From positions 1-63,253 of the forward strand of contig JAVZSA010000002.1 in NCBI GenBank assembly GCA_038880255.1: 63,253 bases of DNA, in the 5' to 3' direction. The stretch comes from ARK-15 sp038880255. Its GTDB lineage: Archaea; Thermoplasmatota; Thermoplasmata; Thermoplasmatales; ARK-15. Below, piece after piece: positions 53,098 through 61,168 of the stretch. The notes beneath the pieces were generated by a model that saw only the letters and a program-made list of their open reading frames with translations, was not told the origin of the DNA and did not search any database. Positions within the stretch are counted from its first letter, which is position 1; each line of letters begins with the position of its first letter. The translations under genes were made by a program, and so were the position numbers.

Positions 53098-53683
53098 ATT
53101 TTTTCACCTTTATTTTTATTAATTTTGCATCAATTTCTTTTATATTCATTTCATGAAATTTAAAACTATAAGGAATTTTAAATTTATAATCTTTTTCCAA
53201 AACTATCTCTCCCTTATTTTTGATAAATTTTTTAATATATTTTATTGCTTCTTTGTGATGTAATGTATAGATTGTATTTGAAATTTCTAGAGCTTTCATA
53301 ATAAAATATCTATCTGCCCCAGGTAACTGATAACCAAATGGTGGATTCATTAAAACTGTGTCTACTTTTATATTAAAATCCATTACATTTATATTGTGAA
53401 ACTTTACATTCATCTCTTTAAGGTTTCTTTTAGCTATATTTATTACATCTTCATCAATCTCTACACAATGCACTTCTTTGGCACCAATAAGATAAGCCCC
53501 TAATGAAAAAGATCCATTTCCACATCCAAGATCAGCTACAACTTTGCCTTTTATATCATCAATTGCAATAAAAATTATATCGGCTACAATATTTGCTGGA
53601 GTTTCATACTGTTCTAGTAATGGATTCTTTTTTTCAATCTTTTCCAAAGATTCTATCTTTAATTCAAGTTCTTTTTTGTCCAT
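53090..53683 (-). CDS. METTL5-like RNA adenine methyltransferase
   Basis: 197 residues. LEQYETPANIVADIIF before motif I (VVADLGCGNGSFSLGAYL), ECVEID-type acidic loop (VHCVEIDEDV) and the catalytic NPPFG of m6A enzymes at about residue 112. Eukaryotic METTL5 methylates 18S A1832 with TRMT112; the archaeal one is expected on rRNA. Adjacent to csl4, as in many archaea. Confidence 0.85.
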   Translation of the reverse strand: MDKKELELKIESLEKIEKKNPLLEQYETPANIVADIIFIAIDDIKGKVVADLGCGNGSFSLGAYLIGAKEVHCVEIDEDVINIAKRNLKEMNVKFHNINVMDFNIKVDTVLMNPPFGYQLPGADRYFIMKALEISNTIYTLHHKEAIKYIKKFIKNKGEIVLEKDYKFKIPYSFKFHEMNIKEIDAKLIKIKVKKYG

Positions 53684-53685
53684 TC

Positions 53686-53970
53686 TTATTCTCTAATTAT
53701 TCCACTATCAAAAATTTTTATAATTTTTTGGGCCATAGATATTGACTCTTTTTTTGAATAACCTTTTTCCATAAATATATCAACAATGTTCTTATATGCT
53801 CGCTGCCATTTCCAAGTAGACCTTACATAATATGTTTTTATTAAAACCTCTATTACATCATTGCAAATTTCCAGATTATAATTTTCTTTCAATCTTTCTT
53901 TCCAGATTTTATAAATAAATCCTGGGATCACTATTGGTTCAATATAACTTTCTTCAAGTAATTCATTCAC
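53686..53970 (-). CDS. Unknown protein, 94 residues, leading the exosome operon
   Basis: Not recognised. Starts MNELLEESYIEPIVIPGFIY, mainly helical with several Trp/Tyr (YYVRSTWKWQRAYKN) and a C-terminal KKESISMAQKIIKIF. No cysteine motif or membrane helix. Two bases before the METTL5-like gene. The basic, aromatic-rich middle could contact nucleic acid, but this is speculative. Confidence 0.62.
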   Translation of the reverse strand: MNELLEESYIEPIVIPGFIYKIWKERLKENYNLEICNDVIEVLIKTYYVRSTWKWQRAYKNIVDIFMEKGYSKKESISMAQKIIKIFDSGIIRE

Positions 53971-54096
53971 AAAACTTTTATTTTCTCCATTTATAAAAAT
54001 TTTTCTTTAACAAAATATTATATCAGGTTAATTATTTATATCACTTAGCTTGAAAAATTTTTAATATGATTATACAATTAGGAATCGGTGCTAAAA

Positions 54097-54654
54097 ATGC
54101 TTGAAATTAGATTCCACGGAAGAGGTGGTCAAGGTGCTGTAATTGCCTCAGAGATTCTTGCCACTGCAGCTTTTTATGAAGGAAAACATGTTTCTTCATT
54201 TCCATACTTTGGTGTGGAAAGAAGAGGAGCACCAGTAACTGCATTTACAAGAATAGACACAAAGCCAATTAGAGTAAAGTCACAGATATACAATCCTGAT
54301 CATGTAATAGTCTTAGATCATTCACTGGTAAATACTGTAAATGTTACAGCAGGATTAAAAAATGATGGATTAATACTCATTAATACAGTTAAAAATCCTG
54401 AAGATTTTAAGTTTAATATAAAGACTGTAGCTACTGTAAATGCCTCTGAAATAGCATTAAAACATAGTTTGGGATCGCATTCTGCTCCAATAGTAAATAC
54501 TTCAATTCTTGGTGCTTATGCCGCTGTTAGTGGTGTTATTTCTTTAGATTCGCTTAAGAAGGCAATAAATGAAAATGTCTCAAGAATGGTTGAAGAAAAT
54601 TTTGCCTCAGCAGAAGAGGCATATAAATCTGTGAAGGTGATAAGAAATGAATGA
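54097..54654 (+). CDS. porC: 2-oxoacid:ferredoxin oxidoreductase gamma subunit (cluster 2)
   Basis: 185 residues, starting MLEIRFHGRGGQGAVIASEI with YFGVERRGAP, clearly paralogous to the gene at 1637-2188. The ATG at 54097 is preceded by GGTG; a GTG at 54088 is part of that ribosome-binding site and is not the preferred start. First gene of a plus-strand porC-D-A-B operon that continues into iorAB. TATA-like sequence lies around 54052-54062. Confidence 0.9.
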   Translation: MLEIRFHGRGGQGAVIASEILATAAFYEGKHVSSFPYFGVERRGAPVTAFTRIDTKPIRVKSQIYNPDHVIVLDHSLVNTVNVTAGLKNDGLILINTVKNPEDFKFNIKTVATVNASEIALKHSLGSHSAPIVNTSILGAYAAVSGVISLDSLKKAINENVSRMVEENFASAEEAYKSVKVIRNE

Positions 54655-54952
54655 TTTTCCTACACCAATAGCTACAGTGCCTAGTACTAATAATAAAACA
54701 GGTGGATGGAGGACATTTAAACCTGTTATACTTTATGATAAATGCATAAGATGCATGATATGTTGGAAATTTTGTCCTGAACCAGCTATTAAAATTGTAG
54801 AGAATAATAAATATCCTGCAAAAAATCAAGCAATATCAAAACTTGATGCCCCAGAAATCGATTATGACTATTGTAAGGGATGTGGAATATGTGCAAATGA
54901 GTGTCCTGCAAAATGTATTGATATGGTATTTGAGGAAAAATTGGAGGAATGA
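54647..54952 (+). CDS. porD: 2-oxoacid:ferredoxin oxidoreductase delta subunit (cluster 2)
   Basis: 101-residue 2[4Fe-4S] ferredoxin subunit with CIRCMICWKFCP and CKGCGICANECP. GGWRTFKPVI before the first cluster is shared with the paralogue at 1329-1631. Overlaps porC by eight bases and leads into porA after six. Confidence 0.9.
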   Translation: MNDFPTPIATVPSTNNKTGGWRTFKPVILYDKCIRCMICWKFCPEPAIKIVENNKYPAKNQAISKLDAPEIDYDYCKGCGICANECPAKCIDMVFEEKLEE

Positions 54953-54958
54953 GTTCAT

Positions 54959-56137
54959 ATGATGAAAATGCTGACAGGAAATTATTCATCTGCATGGGGG
55001 GCAAAACTTGCTAGAGCACAGGTAGTGGCTGCATACCCAATTACACCTCAAACTACTATTGTTGAAAAGATTGCAGAATTTATTGCTAACGGTGAATTTG
55101 AAGGAAAATATATAAGAGTGGAAAGTGAGCATTCTGCAATGGCTGCCTGTATAGCTGCTGAAAATACTGGAGTTAGAACATTTACAGCAACTTCTTCTCA
55201 TGGTTTGGCACTCATGCATGAAATGTTACATTGGGCAGCTGGTGCAAGATTACCTATTGTAATGAGTGTAGTTAATAGGGCCTTAGGCCCGCCTTGGTCA
55301 ATATGGAGTGATCAACAAGACACAATTTCTCAAAGAGACACTGGTTGGATACAAATTTATACTGAAAATAATCAGGAAGTTCTTGATAGTATATTAATGG
55401 CGTACAGAATTTCAGAAAATGAGAATGTTCTTTTACCATCAATGGTAGTTGAAGATGCATTTATACTCTCACATACAATGGAACCTGTAGATATACCAGA
55501 TCAAGATATTGTTGATAAATTCCTTCCAAAGTATGAACCAAAATATAAACTGGACCCAAAGATGCCCGTAGGGTTTGGATCATTAGTGATGCCAGAAGGC
55601 CCATTCATGGAATACAAGCGTAAGGGGGAGGAGGCTATGAAAAATGCATTGAAAATAATTGATGATGTTGATATATTATTTAAAGAAACATTTGGAAGGA
55701 GCTATGGTGGAACAATTGAAGAATATAAATTGGAAGATGCGGAATATGTTCTTGTCATAATGGGAAGTGTTGCTTCAACTGCAAAGGAAGTGGTAGACAA
55801 ACTTAGACTGGAGGGAAAAAAGGTAGGTTTATTACGGGTTAGATCATTTAGACCATTCCCCTACGATAAATTGAAGAATTTACTTAGGAATAGGAAATCA
55901 ATTGGAGTTTTTGATAGAAGCTATACATTTGGTTATGGAGCTGCGCTTTTCACAGAGGTAAGAAGTGCACTTTACGGATTTTCTACACCTGTAAAAGGTT
56001 ATATAGGCGGTCTAGGTGGAAGGGATATAACTGAAAATATTATAGAAAAGATTTTCTTGGATTTGATTAAGATTGGTGAATCTGGTATTGATATGGATTA
56101 TGATTGGGTTGGGTTGATTGGAGATAAGAGGTGGTAA
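54959..56137 (+). CDS. porA: 2-oxoacid:ferredoxin oxidoreductase alpha subunit (cluster 2)
   Basis: 392 residues with AYPITPQTTIVEKIAEFI, ESEHSAM and FTATSSHGLALMHEML; DQQDTISQRDTGW corresponds to the conserved mid-domain. GGAGGA lies about ten bases before the ATG. Cluster 1 has AYPITPSTLF at the matching position, suggesting different substrate preference between the two enzymes. The TAA at 56137 immediately precedes the porB TTG start region. Confidence 0.92.
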   Translation: MMKMLTGNYSSAWGAKLARAQVVAAYPITPQTTIVEKIAEFIANGEFEGKYIRVESEHSAMAACIAAENTGVRTFTATSSHGLALMHEMLHWAAGARLPIVMSVVNRALGPPWSIWSDQQDTISQRDTGWIQIYTENNQEVLDSILMAYRISENENVLLPSMVVEDAFILSHTMEPVDIPDQDIVDKFLPKYEPKYKLDPKMPVGFGSLVMPEGPFMEYKRKGEEAMKNALKIIDDVDILFKETFGRSYGGTIEEYKLEDAEYVLVIMGSVASTAKEVVDKLRLEGKKVGLLRVRSFRPFPYDKLKNLLRNRKSIGVFDRSYTFGYGAALFTEVRSALYGFSTPVKGYIGGLGGRDITENIIEKIFLDLIKIGESGIDMDYDWVGLIGDKRW

Positions 56138-56139
56138 GT

Positions 56140-57048
56140 TTGAAAAACTTAACAATTCCTGAAGAAGAATTTATGCTTCCTGGGCATACTGCTTGCCTAG
56201 GGTGTGGTGCTACACTTGCAATGAGGTATACTTTGAAGGCCCTGGGTAAGAATACAATAGTTACGATTCCCGCATGCTGTTGGGCTGTAATTCCGGGAGT
56301 ATTTCCTTCTAGAACATTGGAAGTACCATTATTATATACTGCCTTTGAAGTTACTGGGGCTGCTGTTTCCGGTATAAGAGAAGCTCTTGATGTACAGGGA
56401 ATTTCAGATGTAAATGTTGTGGGATTTGCAGGTGATGGAGGTACTGCAGATATAGGAATTCAATCATTGAGTGGTGCTGTTGAAAGAGGGGAGGACATAT
56501 TTTACATAATGTATGATAATGAGGCGTATATGAATACTGGAATCCAGAGATCATCATCAACACCTAAGGGCGCATGGACCACCACTACACAGGTAGGAAA
56601 AATTAGGGATTGGAAAAAAGAGAAGAAAAAAAATATGGTGGAAATAATGGCGGCACACGGAATACCTTATACGGCCACAGCTTCCATAGCATTTCCTGAA
56701 GATTACATAAAAAAACTTGAAAAGGGAAAGAAAATAAAGGGTCCTAAATTTTATCACGTTTTTTCCACATGTCCTACTGGCTGGCTTGTATCACCAAATA
56801 AAAGCGTTGAAGTTGCAAGATTAGCAGTGGAATCAAAAATTTTTCCTCTCTATGAAGTTGAAAATGGAGTTTATAATATTACATATTATCCCAAAAAAGA
56901 TGTAAAAATAAAGGATTATTTTTCACTTCAAGGAAGGTTCAGACATTTAACAGACGATGAAATCAATGAAATACAAAATGAAGTTGATGAAAGTTGGAGA
57001 ATTTTAGTTGAAAAGGAAAAATGGTCAAAATCTTTAATGAAGGTGTAA
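56140..57048 (+). CDS. porB: 2-oxoacid:ferredoxin oxidoreductase beta subunit (cluster 2)
   Basis: About 302 residues. LPGHTACLGCGATLAMRY supplies the first cluster cysteines, PACCWAV and the later STCPTGW the others, and GFAGDGGTADIGIQSLSGA the thiamine-diphosphate motif (GDG..N-like, here with TADIG). No ATG is available at the N-terminus: TTG at 56140, five bases after GAGGTGG, is the likely start, with a GTG at 56131 inside porA as alternative. Runs into iorA with a four-base gap. Confidence 0.92.
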   Translation: MKNLTIPEEEFMLPGHTACLGCGATLAMRYTLKALGKNTIVTIPACCWAVIPGVFPSRTLEVPLLYTAFEVTGAAVSGIREALDVQGISDVNVVGFAGDGGTADIGIQSLSGAVERGEDIFYIMYDNEAYMNTGIQRSSSTPKGAWTTTTQVGKIRDWKKEKKKNMVEIMAAHGIPYTATASIAFPEDYIKKLEKGKKIKGPKFYHVFSTCPTGWLVSPNKSVEVARLAVESKIFPLYEVENGVYNITYYPKKDVKIKDYFSLQGRFRHLTDDEINEIQNEVDESWRILVEKEKWSKSLMKV

Positions 57049-57052
57049 TGAA

Positions 57053-58918
57053 ATGAGTGTTTATGATGTCCTTTTAAAGGATGAGGGGAAATATTTTCTT
57101 TTAGGAAATGAGGCAATTGTTAGAGGTATGATTGAGGCAGGTGTAGGATTTGCTGCTACCTATCCAGGAACACCGTCAAGTGAAGTGGGGGACGTTCTTT
57201 CAAAAATTGCAAAACAAGCCAACATTTATTTTGAGTACTCTACAAATGAAATCGTGGCATTGGAAACTGTAGCTGCTGCAGCTGCTTCTGGAGTTAGGGC
57301 ATTTACTTTTATGAAACATGTCGGTGTTAATGTGGCAGCTGATGCATTAATGAGTGTTTCATATACAGGAACAAATTCTGGCCTTGTTATTATGTCTGGA
57401 GACGATCCTTCAATGTTTTCTTCACAAAATGAACAGGATAATAGACATTATGCAGAAATTTCATATATGCCATTAATTGAACCTTCCAATCCACAGGAGG
57501 CAAAGGATTTTCTTATTTATTCATTTGATCTTTCAGAAAAATTTGGAACACCGGTTCTATTTAGAACAACAACTAGAATTAGTCATTTAAGGGGATTAGT
57601 AAACTATGGAAAAAAAGCAAAAATAAACTCTAAAGGTCATTTTCAAAAAAATTTTGAAAGATTTACACTTCTCCCATCTAATGCCTATAAACAAAAGGAT
57701 CTTTTATTAAAAAGATACAATCAATTAAGGGAGGAATCAGAAATTTCACCATTAAACAGGGAGGAAATAAAGGGCACTGAAATTGGGATTATTACTTCAG
57801 GAGCTGCATATAATTCAGTTAAAGATGCAATTATTGAATTAAATCAAGAATTTGATATATTAAAGCTAGGATTTACGTTTCCCTTACCTGAAAAAAAGAT
57901 TGCTAAATTTTTGAATTCTCATAAAAAGATAATAATATTTGAGGAACTTGATCCTTTCCTTGAATCAAAGGTGAGAATGATTGCACAATTTTACGGCATA
58001 AAAAATGAAATTTATGGAAAACTTGATGGTTTTGTACAATGGAATTATGAATTTAATCCTGATAATGTAATGGATTCATTTGCTAAATTACTTAATATAC
58101 AAATAAAAAGAAATGATGTTTATGGTGAAATAAAATTACCTCAAAGACCTCCTGTTCTTTGTCCTGGCTGTCCTCACAGAGCTACATTTTATGCTTTAAA
58201 ACTTGTTGTAAAACAGTTAAGACTAAAGGATCCAATATTTCCAAATGACATTGGATGTTATAGTCTTGGATATCAAAAACCATACCAAATGTCTGATTAT
58301 CTTCTTTGCATGGGTTCATCCGTTGGATCAGGATGTGGATTTTCCCAGGCAACAGATCAACCTGTTATTGCATTTATTGGAGATTCAACATTTTTCCATG
58401 CAGGTATACCAGGTTTGATTAATGCTGTGCATAACGGTCATAGATTAGTTTTATTAATCCTTGATAATAGAACAACAGCAATGACTGGCCATCAACCAAA
58501 CCCTGGTTTACCATTTAATGCCTATAGGGAACCTGCAAAGGAAATTTCTATAGAAGAAATTGTAAAGGGAATAGGGGTAAACTATGTAAAAACGGTGGAT
58601 CCATACGATTTAAAAGAAACGATGATTGCAATAAGGGAGGCTGTAAATACAAATGGTGTATCTGTAATAATTGCAAAAAGAGAATGTGCATTGCTCAGAG
58701 ATGATAGAATGAGAAAAAATAATACCTGGGTAACATATACAATAAATCAGGAAAAATGCACAAAATGTATGAATTGTGTTAAAAATTTCACTTGCCCTGC
58801 AATATATGTTGATAAGGATGGTAGTGTTAAAATAGATCCAGTGTTATGTGATGGATGCGGTGTTTGTTCATCATCCCTTGTTTGTGCTTTTCATGCAATT
58901 GAAAAGGTGGAACCATGA
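57053..58918 (+). CDS. iorA: Indolepyruvate ferredoxin oxidoreductase alpha subunit
   Basis: 621 residues. Oxidises aryl pyruvates from Trp, Tyr and Phe to aryl-acetyl-CoA, reducing ferredoxin. N-terminal half pyrimidine domain (FAATYPGTPSSEVGDVL), middle FPLPEKKI, then PPVLCPGCPHRATFY and the diphosphate-binding FIGDSTFFHAGIPGL with LDNRTTAMTGHQPNPG; the C-terminal 55 residues hold two cluster motifs (CTKCMNCVKNFTCP and CDGCGVCSSSLVC), one with the spacing typical of IorA. Full length. Follows por cluster 2 closely. Confidence 0.95.
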   Translation: MSVYDVLLKDEGKYFLLGNEAIVRGMIEAGVGFAATYPGTPSSEVGDVLSKIAKQANIYFEYSTNEIVALETVAAAAASGVRAFTFMKHVGVNVAADALMSVSYTGTNSGLVIMSGDDPSMFSSQNEQDNRHYAEISYMPLIEPSNPQEAKDFLIYSFDLSEKFGTPVLFRTTTRISHLRGLVNYGKKAKINSKGHFQKNFERFTLLPSNAYKQKDLLLKRYNQLREESEISPLNREEIKGTEIGIITSGAAYNSVKDAIIELNQEFDILKLGFTFPLPEKKIAKFLNSHKKIIIFEELDPFLESKVRMIAQFYGIKNEIYGKLDGFVQWNYEFNPDNVMDSFAKLLNIQIKRNDVYGEIKLPQRPPVLCPGCPHRATFYALKLVVKQLRLKDPIFPNDIGCYSLGYQKPYQMSDYLLCMGSSVGSGCGFSQATDQPVIAFIGDSTFFHAGIPGLINAVHNGHRLVLLILDNRTTAMTGHQPNPGLPFNAYREPAKEISIEEIVKGIGVNYVKTVDPYDLKETMIAIREAVNTNGVSVIIAKRECALLRDDRMRKNNTWVTYTINQEKCTKCMNCVKNFTCPAIYVDKDGSVKIDPVLCDGCGVCSSSLVCAFHAIEKVEP

Positions 58919-59517
58919 AAAATATTAATATTTCACTTGTTGGTGTTGGAGGTCAGGGGGTAGTTTCCACAGGCATTATACTCGGGAATACAATTTCCAA
59001 AAAAGGGATAAATGTTGTAATGTCTGAAATACATGGAATGGCCCAACGTGGTGGTATAGTAACAGTTGATATGAGAATTGGTGATGTTTATGGGCCAATA
59101 ATACCAAAGGGAAAACTAGATTTAATAATTGGCTTTGAGGCTATGGAAACTCTAAGAGCTTTAAAAAGGGCAACAAATGCAACTAAAATAATAATGAATA
59201 TGGAAAAAATAATTCCTTTTACAGTGAATATAGGTGATGAAAAATATCCTGATATTGAAGAAATTATAAAAAATGTGAATATTAAAAATATTGTGGGTAT
59301 TGATGCGATTTCAATTGCTAAAAAAAATGGAAATTTACAATCTGTTAATATGGTACTTCTAGGTGCCGCATTCGCCACAGATCTTTTACCAATTGAGCAA
59401 ATGGATATAGAAGAATCAATAAAAACTCAATTTCCAAAATATTCTTGGGAATCAAATATAAACTCATTTAGGGATGGAATGGATCAATATAGGATACTTA
59501 CAAAAGCATATCTATAA
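58915..59517 (+). CDS. iorB: Indolepyruvate ferredoxin oxidoreductase beta subunit
   Basis: 200 residues, a PorC-related small subunit: NISLVGVGGQGVVSTGIIL at the start, then EIHGMAQRGGIVTVDMRIG and IPKGKLDLIIGFEAMETLRAL. The ATG overlaps the iorA TGA, and the 3' end overlaps the convergent dehydratase-like gene by 20 bases. Confidence 0.93.
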   Translation: MKNINISLVGVGGQGVVSTGIILGNTISKKGINVVMSEIHGMAQRGGIVTVDMRIGDVYGPIIPKGKLDLIIGFEAMETLRALKRATNATKIIMNMEKIIPFTVNIGDEKYPDIEEIIKNVNIKNIVGIDAISIAKKNGNLQSVNMVLLGAAFATDLLPIEQMDIEESIKTQFPKYSWESNINSFRDGMDQYRILTKAYL

Positions 59518-60466
59518 AACTTTCCAACCTAATTTTTGTTCTTTCATCAAGTTTACCTGGCCTATTTCCTTCAATTGTAAGTACTGGAACATCAAGGTTT
59601 TCCTTTATTACAAGATCTACAATTTGCCTGTGACAAAAGCTTTGAACATAATGAATAATGCCTTCTATCTTTCTTTTGGATATTTCATTTTTAATGTCCC
59701 TAATTCTATCATAAACAGAATACGGATATGTATAGTTTAAATATTTATCTATCCAATCCGCATCTGGAAATGGCATAGAAAATTGCCTCTGTACTTCATT
59801 AAAAACTACATGGGCACCATTTCTTTCTAAAAATTCATAAATATCTGTAAAAATTGGTGGAACCCCTATATATCCAATTCTTATGTTATAATCAATAACA
59901 TTCCTTTTTTCTAAATTTTTTATAAAATTATTAGCCTCCTTCATATAAAATTCAATATCACCTAAAAAATCACTTGTATTTACTAGGAAATAATGGTTTT
60001 CACTTCCTTTTACTATATCTTTAACAGTCATTTCATCAATTTTCCATGCAATTTTCCTTGCATCATTTACTTTATCAATTATTTCTTTAAGATCTTCCTC
60101 TTTCACCTTTAATTTTTCAATAAGAGATTCAATTTCATATGTTAATTTTTTTCGGGATTTATCGTATGGAAAAGAAAATGGTATTATTTTAATACCCTTG
60201 AAGTAAAGAAAATCTAAAAGTGATTCTGTATTGCTACAATCTCCTCTCACCACACCTATAACAGCATCAAAGTTACCTTCAATTGCTGATGTGTATAATC
60301 CTTTTATCCAAGAACAAGAATTATAGGGAAAACCATCAATTTCAGCTTTCTCTACCATTTCTTCACTTTTGTTGGAAGTTATAAAAATATTGTTTAGATC
60401 CTTTGGTACATGTCTTCCGGCAAAAATTGGTTCTATTGGCACTGTTGTTGTCAATCCTATTTTCAT
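59498..60466 (-). CDS. 2-hydroxyacyl-CoA dehydratase / double-cubane-cluster family protein, short form
   Basis: 322 residues of the HgdB/FldB D-component family. Three conserved cysteines expected to bind a [4Fe-4S] or double-cubane cluster are seen: FPYNSCSWIKG (Cys51), VVRGDCSNTESL (Cys77) and YVQSFCHRQI (about 284); IEGNRPGKLDERTKIRLESFIDML matches the family C-terminus. Slightly shorter than catalytic subunits of amino-acid-fermenting bacteria. No partner subunit or HgdC activator gene is in the window. Reductive roles coupled to ferredoxin are plausible given iorAB next door; the substrate is unknown. Confidence 0.8.
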   Translation of the reverse strand: MKIGLTTTVPIEPIFAGRHVPKDLNNIFITSNKSEEMVEKAEIDGFPYNSCSWIKGLYTSAIEGNFDAVIGVVRGDCSNTESLLDFLYFKGIKIIPFSFPYDKSRKKLTYEIESLIEKLKVKEEDLKEIIDKVNDARKIAWKIDEMTVKDIVKGSENHYFLVNTSDFLGDIEFYMKEANNFIKNLEKRNVIDYNIRIGYIGVPPIFTDIYEFLERNGAHVVFNEVQRQFSMPFPDADWIDKYLNYTYPYSVYDRIRDIKNEISKRKIEGIIHYVQSFCHRQIVDLVIKENLDVPVLTIEGNRPGKLDERTKIRLESFIDMLL

Positions 60467-60533
60467 ATTTTTAGGTTAATATTTCTAAAATTTAAAGGTG
60501 ATGTTTATTATCATCCTATTATTTCATCTATAT

Positions 60534-61160
60534 ATGAAAAAGGTTCTTTTATTAGGTTTTGGCCCATTTTCAAAATTTGTTGAAAATCCATCACAAATTA
60601 TTGTTGAAAGGTTAAAGGATAAAAAAATAGATGACTTGCAAATCTTTGGAAAAATTTTACCGGTAACATATTCGGAAGTGGAAAAAATAATAAGGGATGA
60701 AATTAAAAATATAAGACCTCAACTTGTTTTGGGTATAGGGCTTGCTGCTGGAAGAAATAAGATTACTTTAGAAAAAATAGCAATTAATTATAAATTTTCA
60801 TCTACACCTGATAATACTGGTAAAATAGAGAAGGGAAGAAAAATTAATGCAAAGGGTCCAGATGGTATATTTACAAATTTAAATGTTGAAAAAATTGTTG
60901 AAATTTTAAATAGGGAAAATATTCCAGCGGATATTAGTCTTACAGCCGGTGGATACATATGTAATCTAACAATGTATAACATTATGGAAAATGCAAAAAT
61001 ATTTAATTTTAAAGGAGGATTTGTTCATTTACCTTGCCATAGAGAATTGGTTTCAAAAAATAGAGAACTTAATTACCCATATATGGAATTGGAAATTATG
61101 GAAAAAGCAATAATTGAAATAATTAAATTTTCTTTAAATAAAAAAATTAAATCTAAATGA
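60534..61160 (+). CDS. pcp: Pyroglutamyl-peptidase I
   Basis: 208-residue cysteine peptidase removing N-terminal pyroglutamate. LLLGFGPFSKFVENPSQ matches the family start; the Glu-Cys-His triad is in ITLEKIAINY, TAGGYICNLTMYN and GGFVHLPCH. An upstream GTG/ATG at 60498-60503 would add an unlikely hydrophobic extension, so the ATG at 60534 is chosen; the mRNA probably has a minimal leader. Supports a peptide-degrading lifestyle. Confidence 0.92.
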   Translation: MKKVLLLGFGPFSKFVENPSQIIVERLKDKKIDDLQIFGKILPVTYSEVEKIIRDEIKNIRPQLVLGIGLAAGRNKITLEKIAINYKFSSTPDNTGKIEKGRKINAKGPDGIFTNLNVEKIVEILNRENIPADISLTAGGYICNLTMYNIMENAKIFNFKGGFVHLPCHRELVSKNRELNYPYMELEIMEKAIIEIIKFSLNKKIKSK

Positions 61161-61168
61161 ACATTTAA

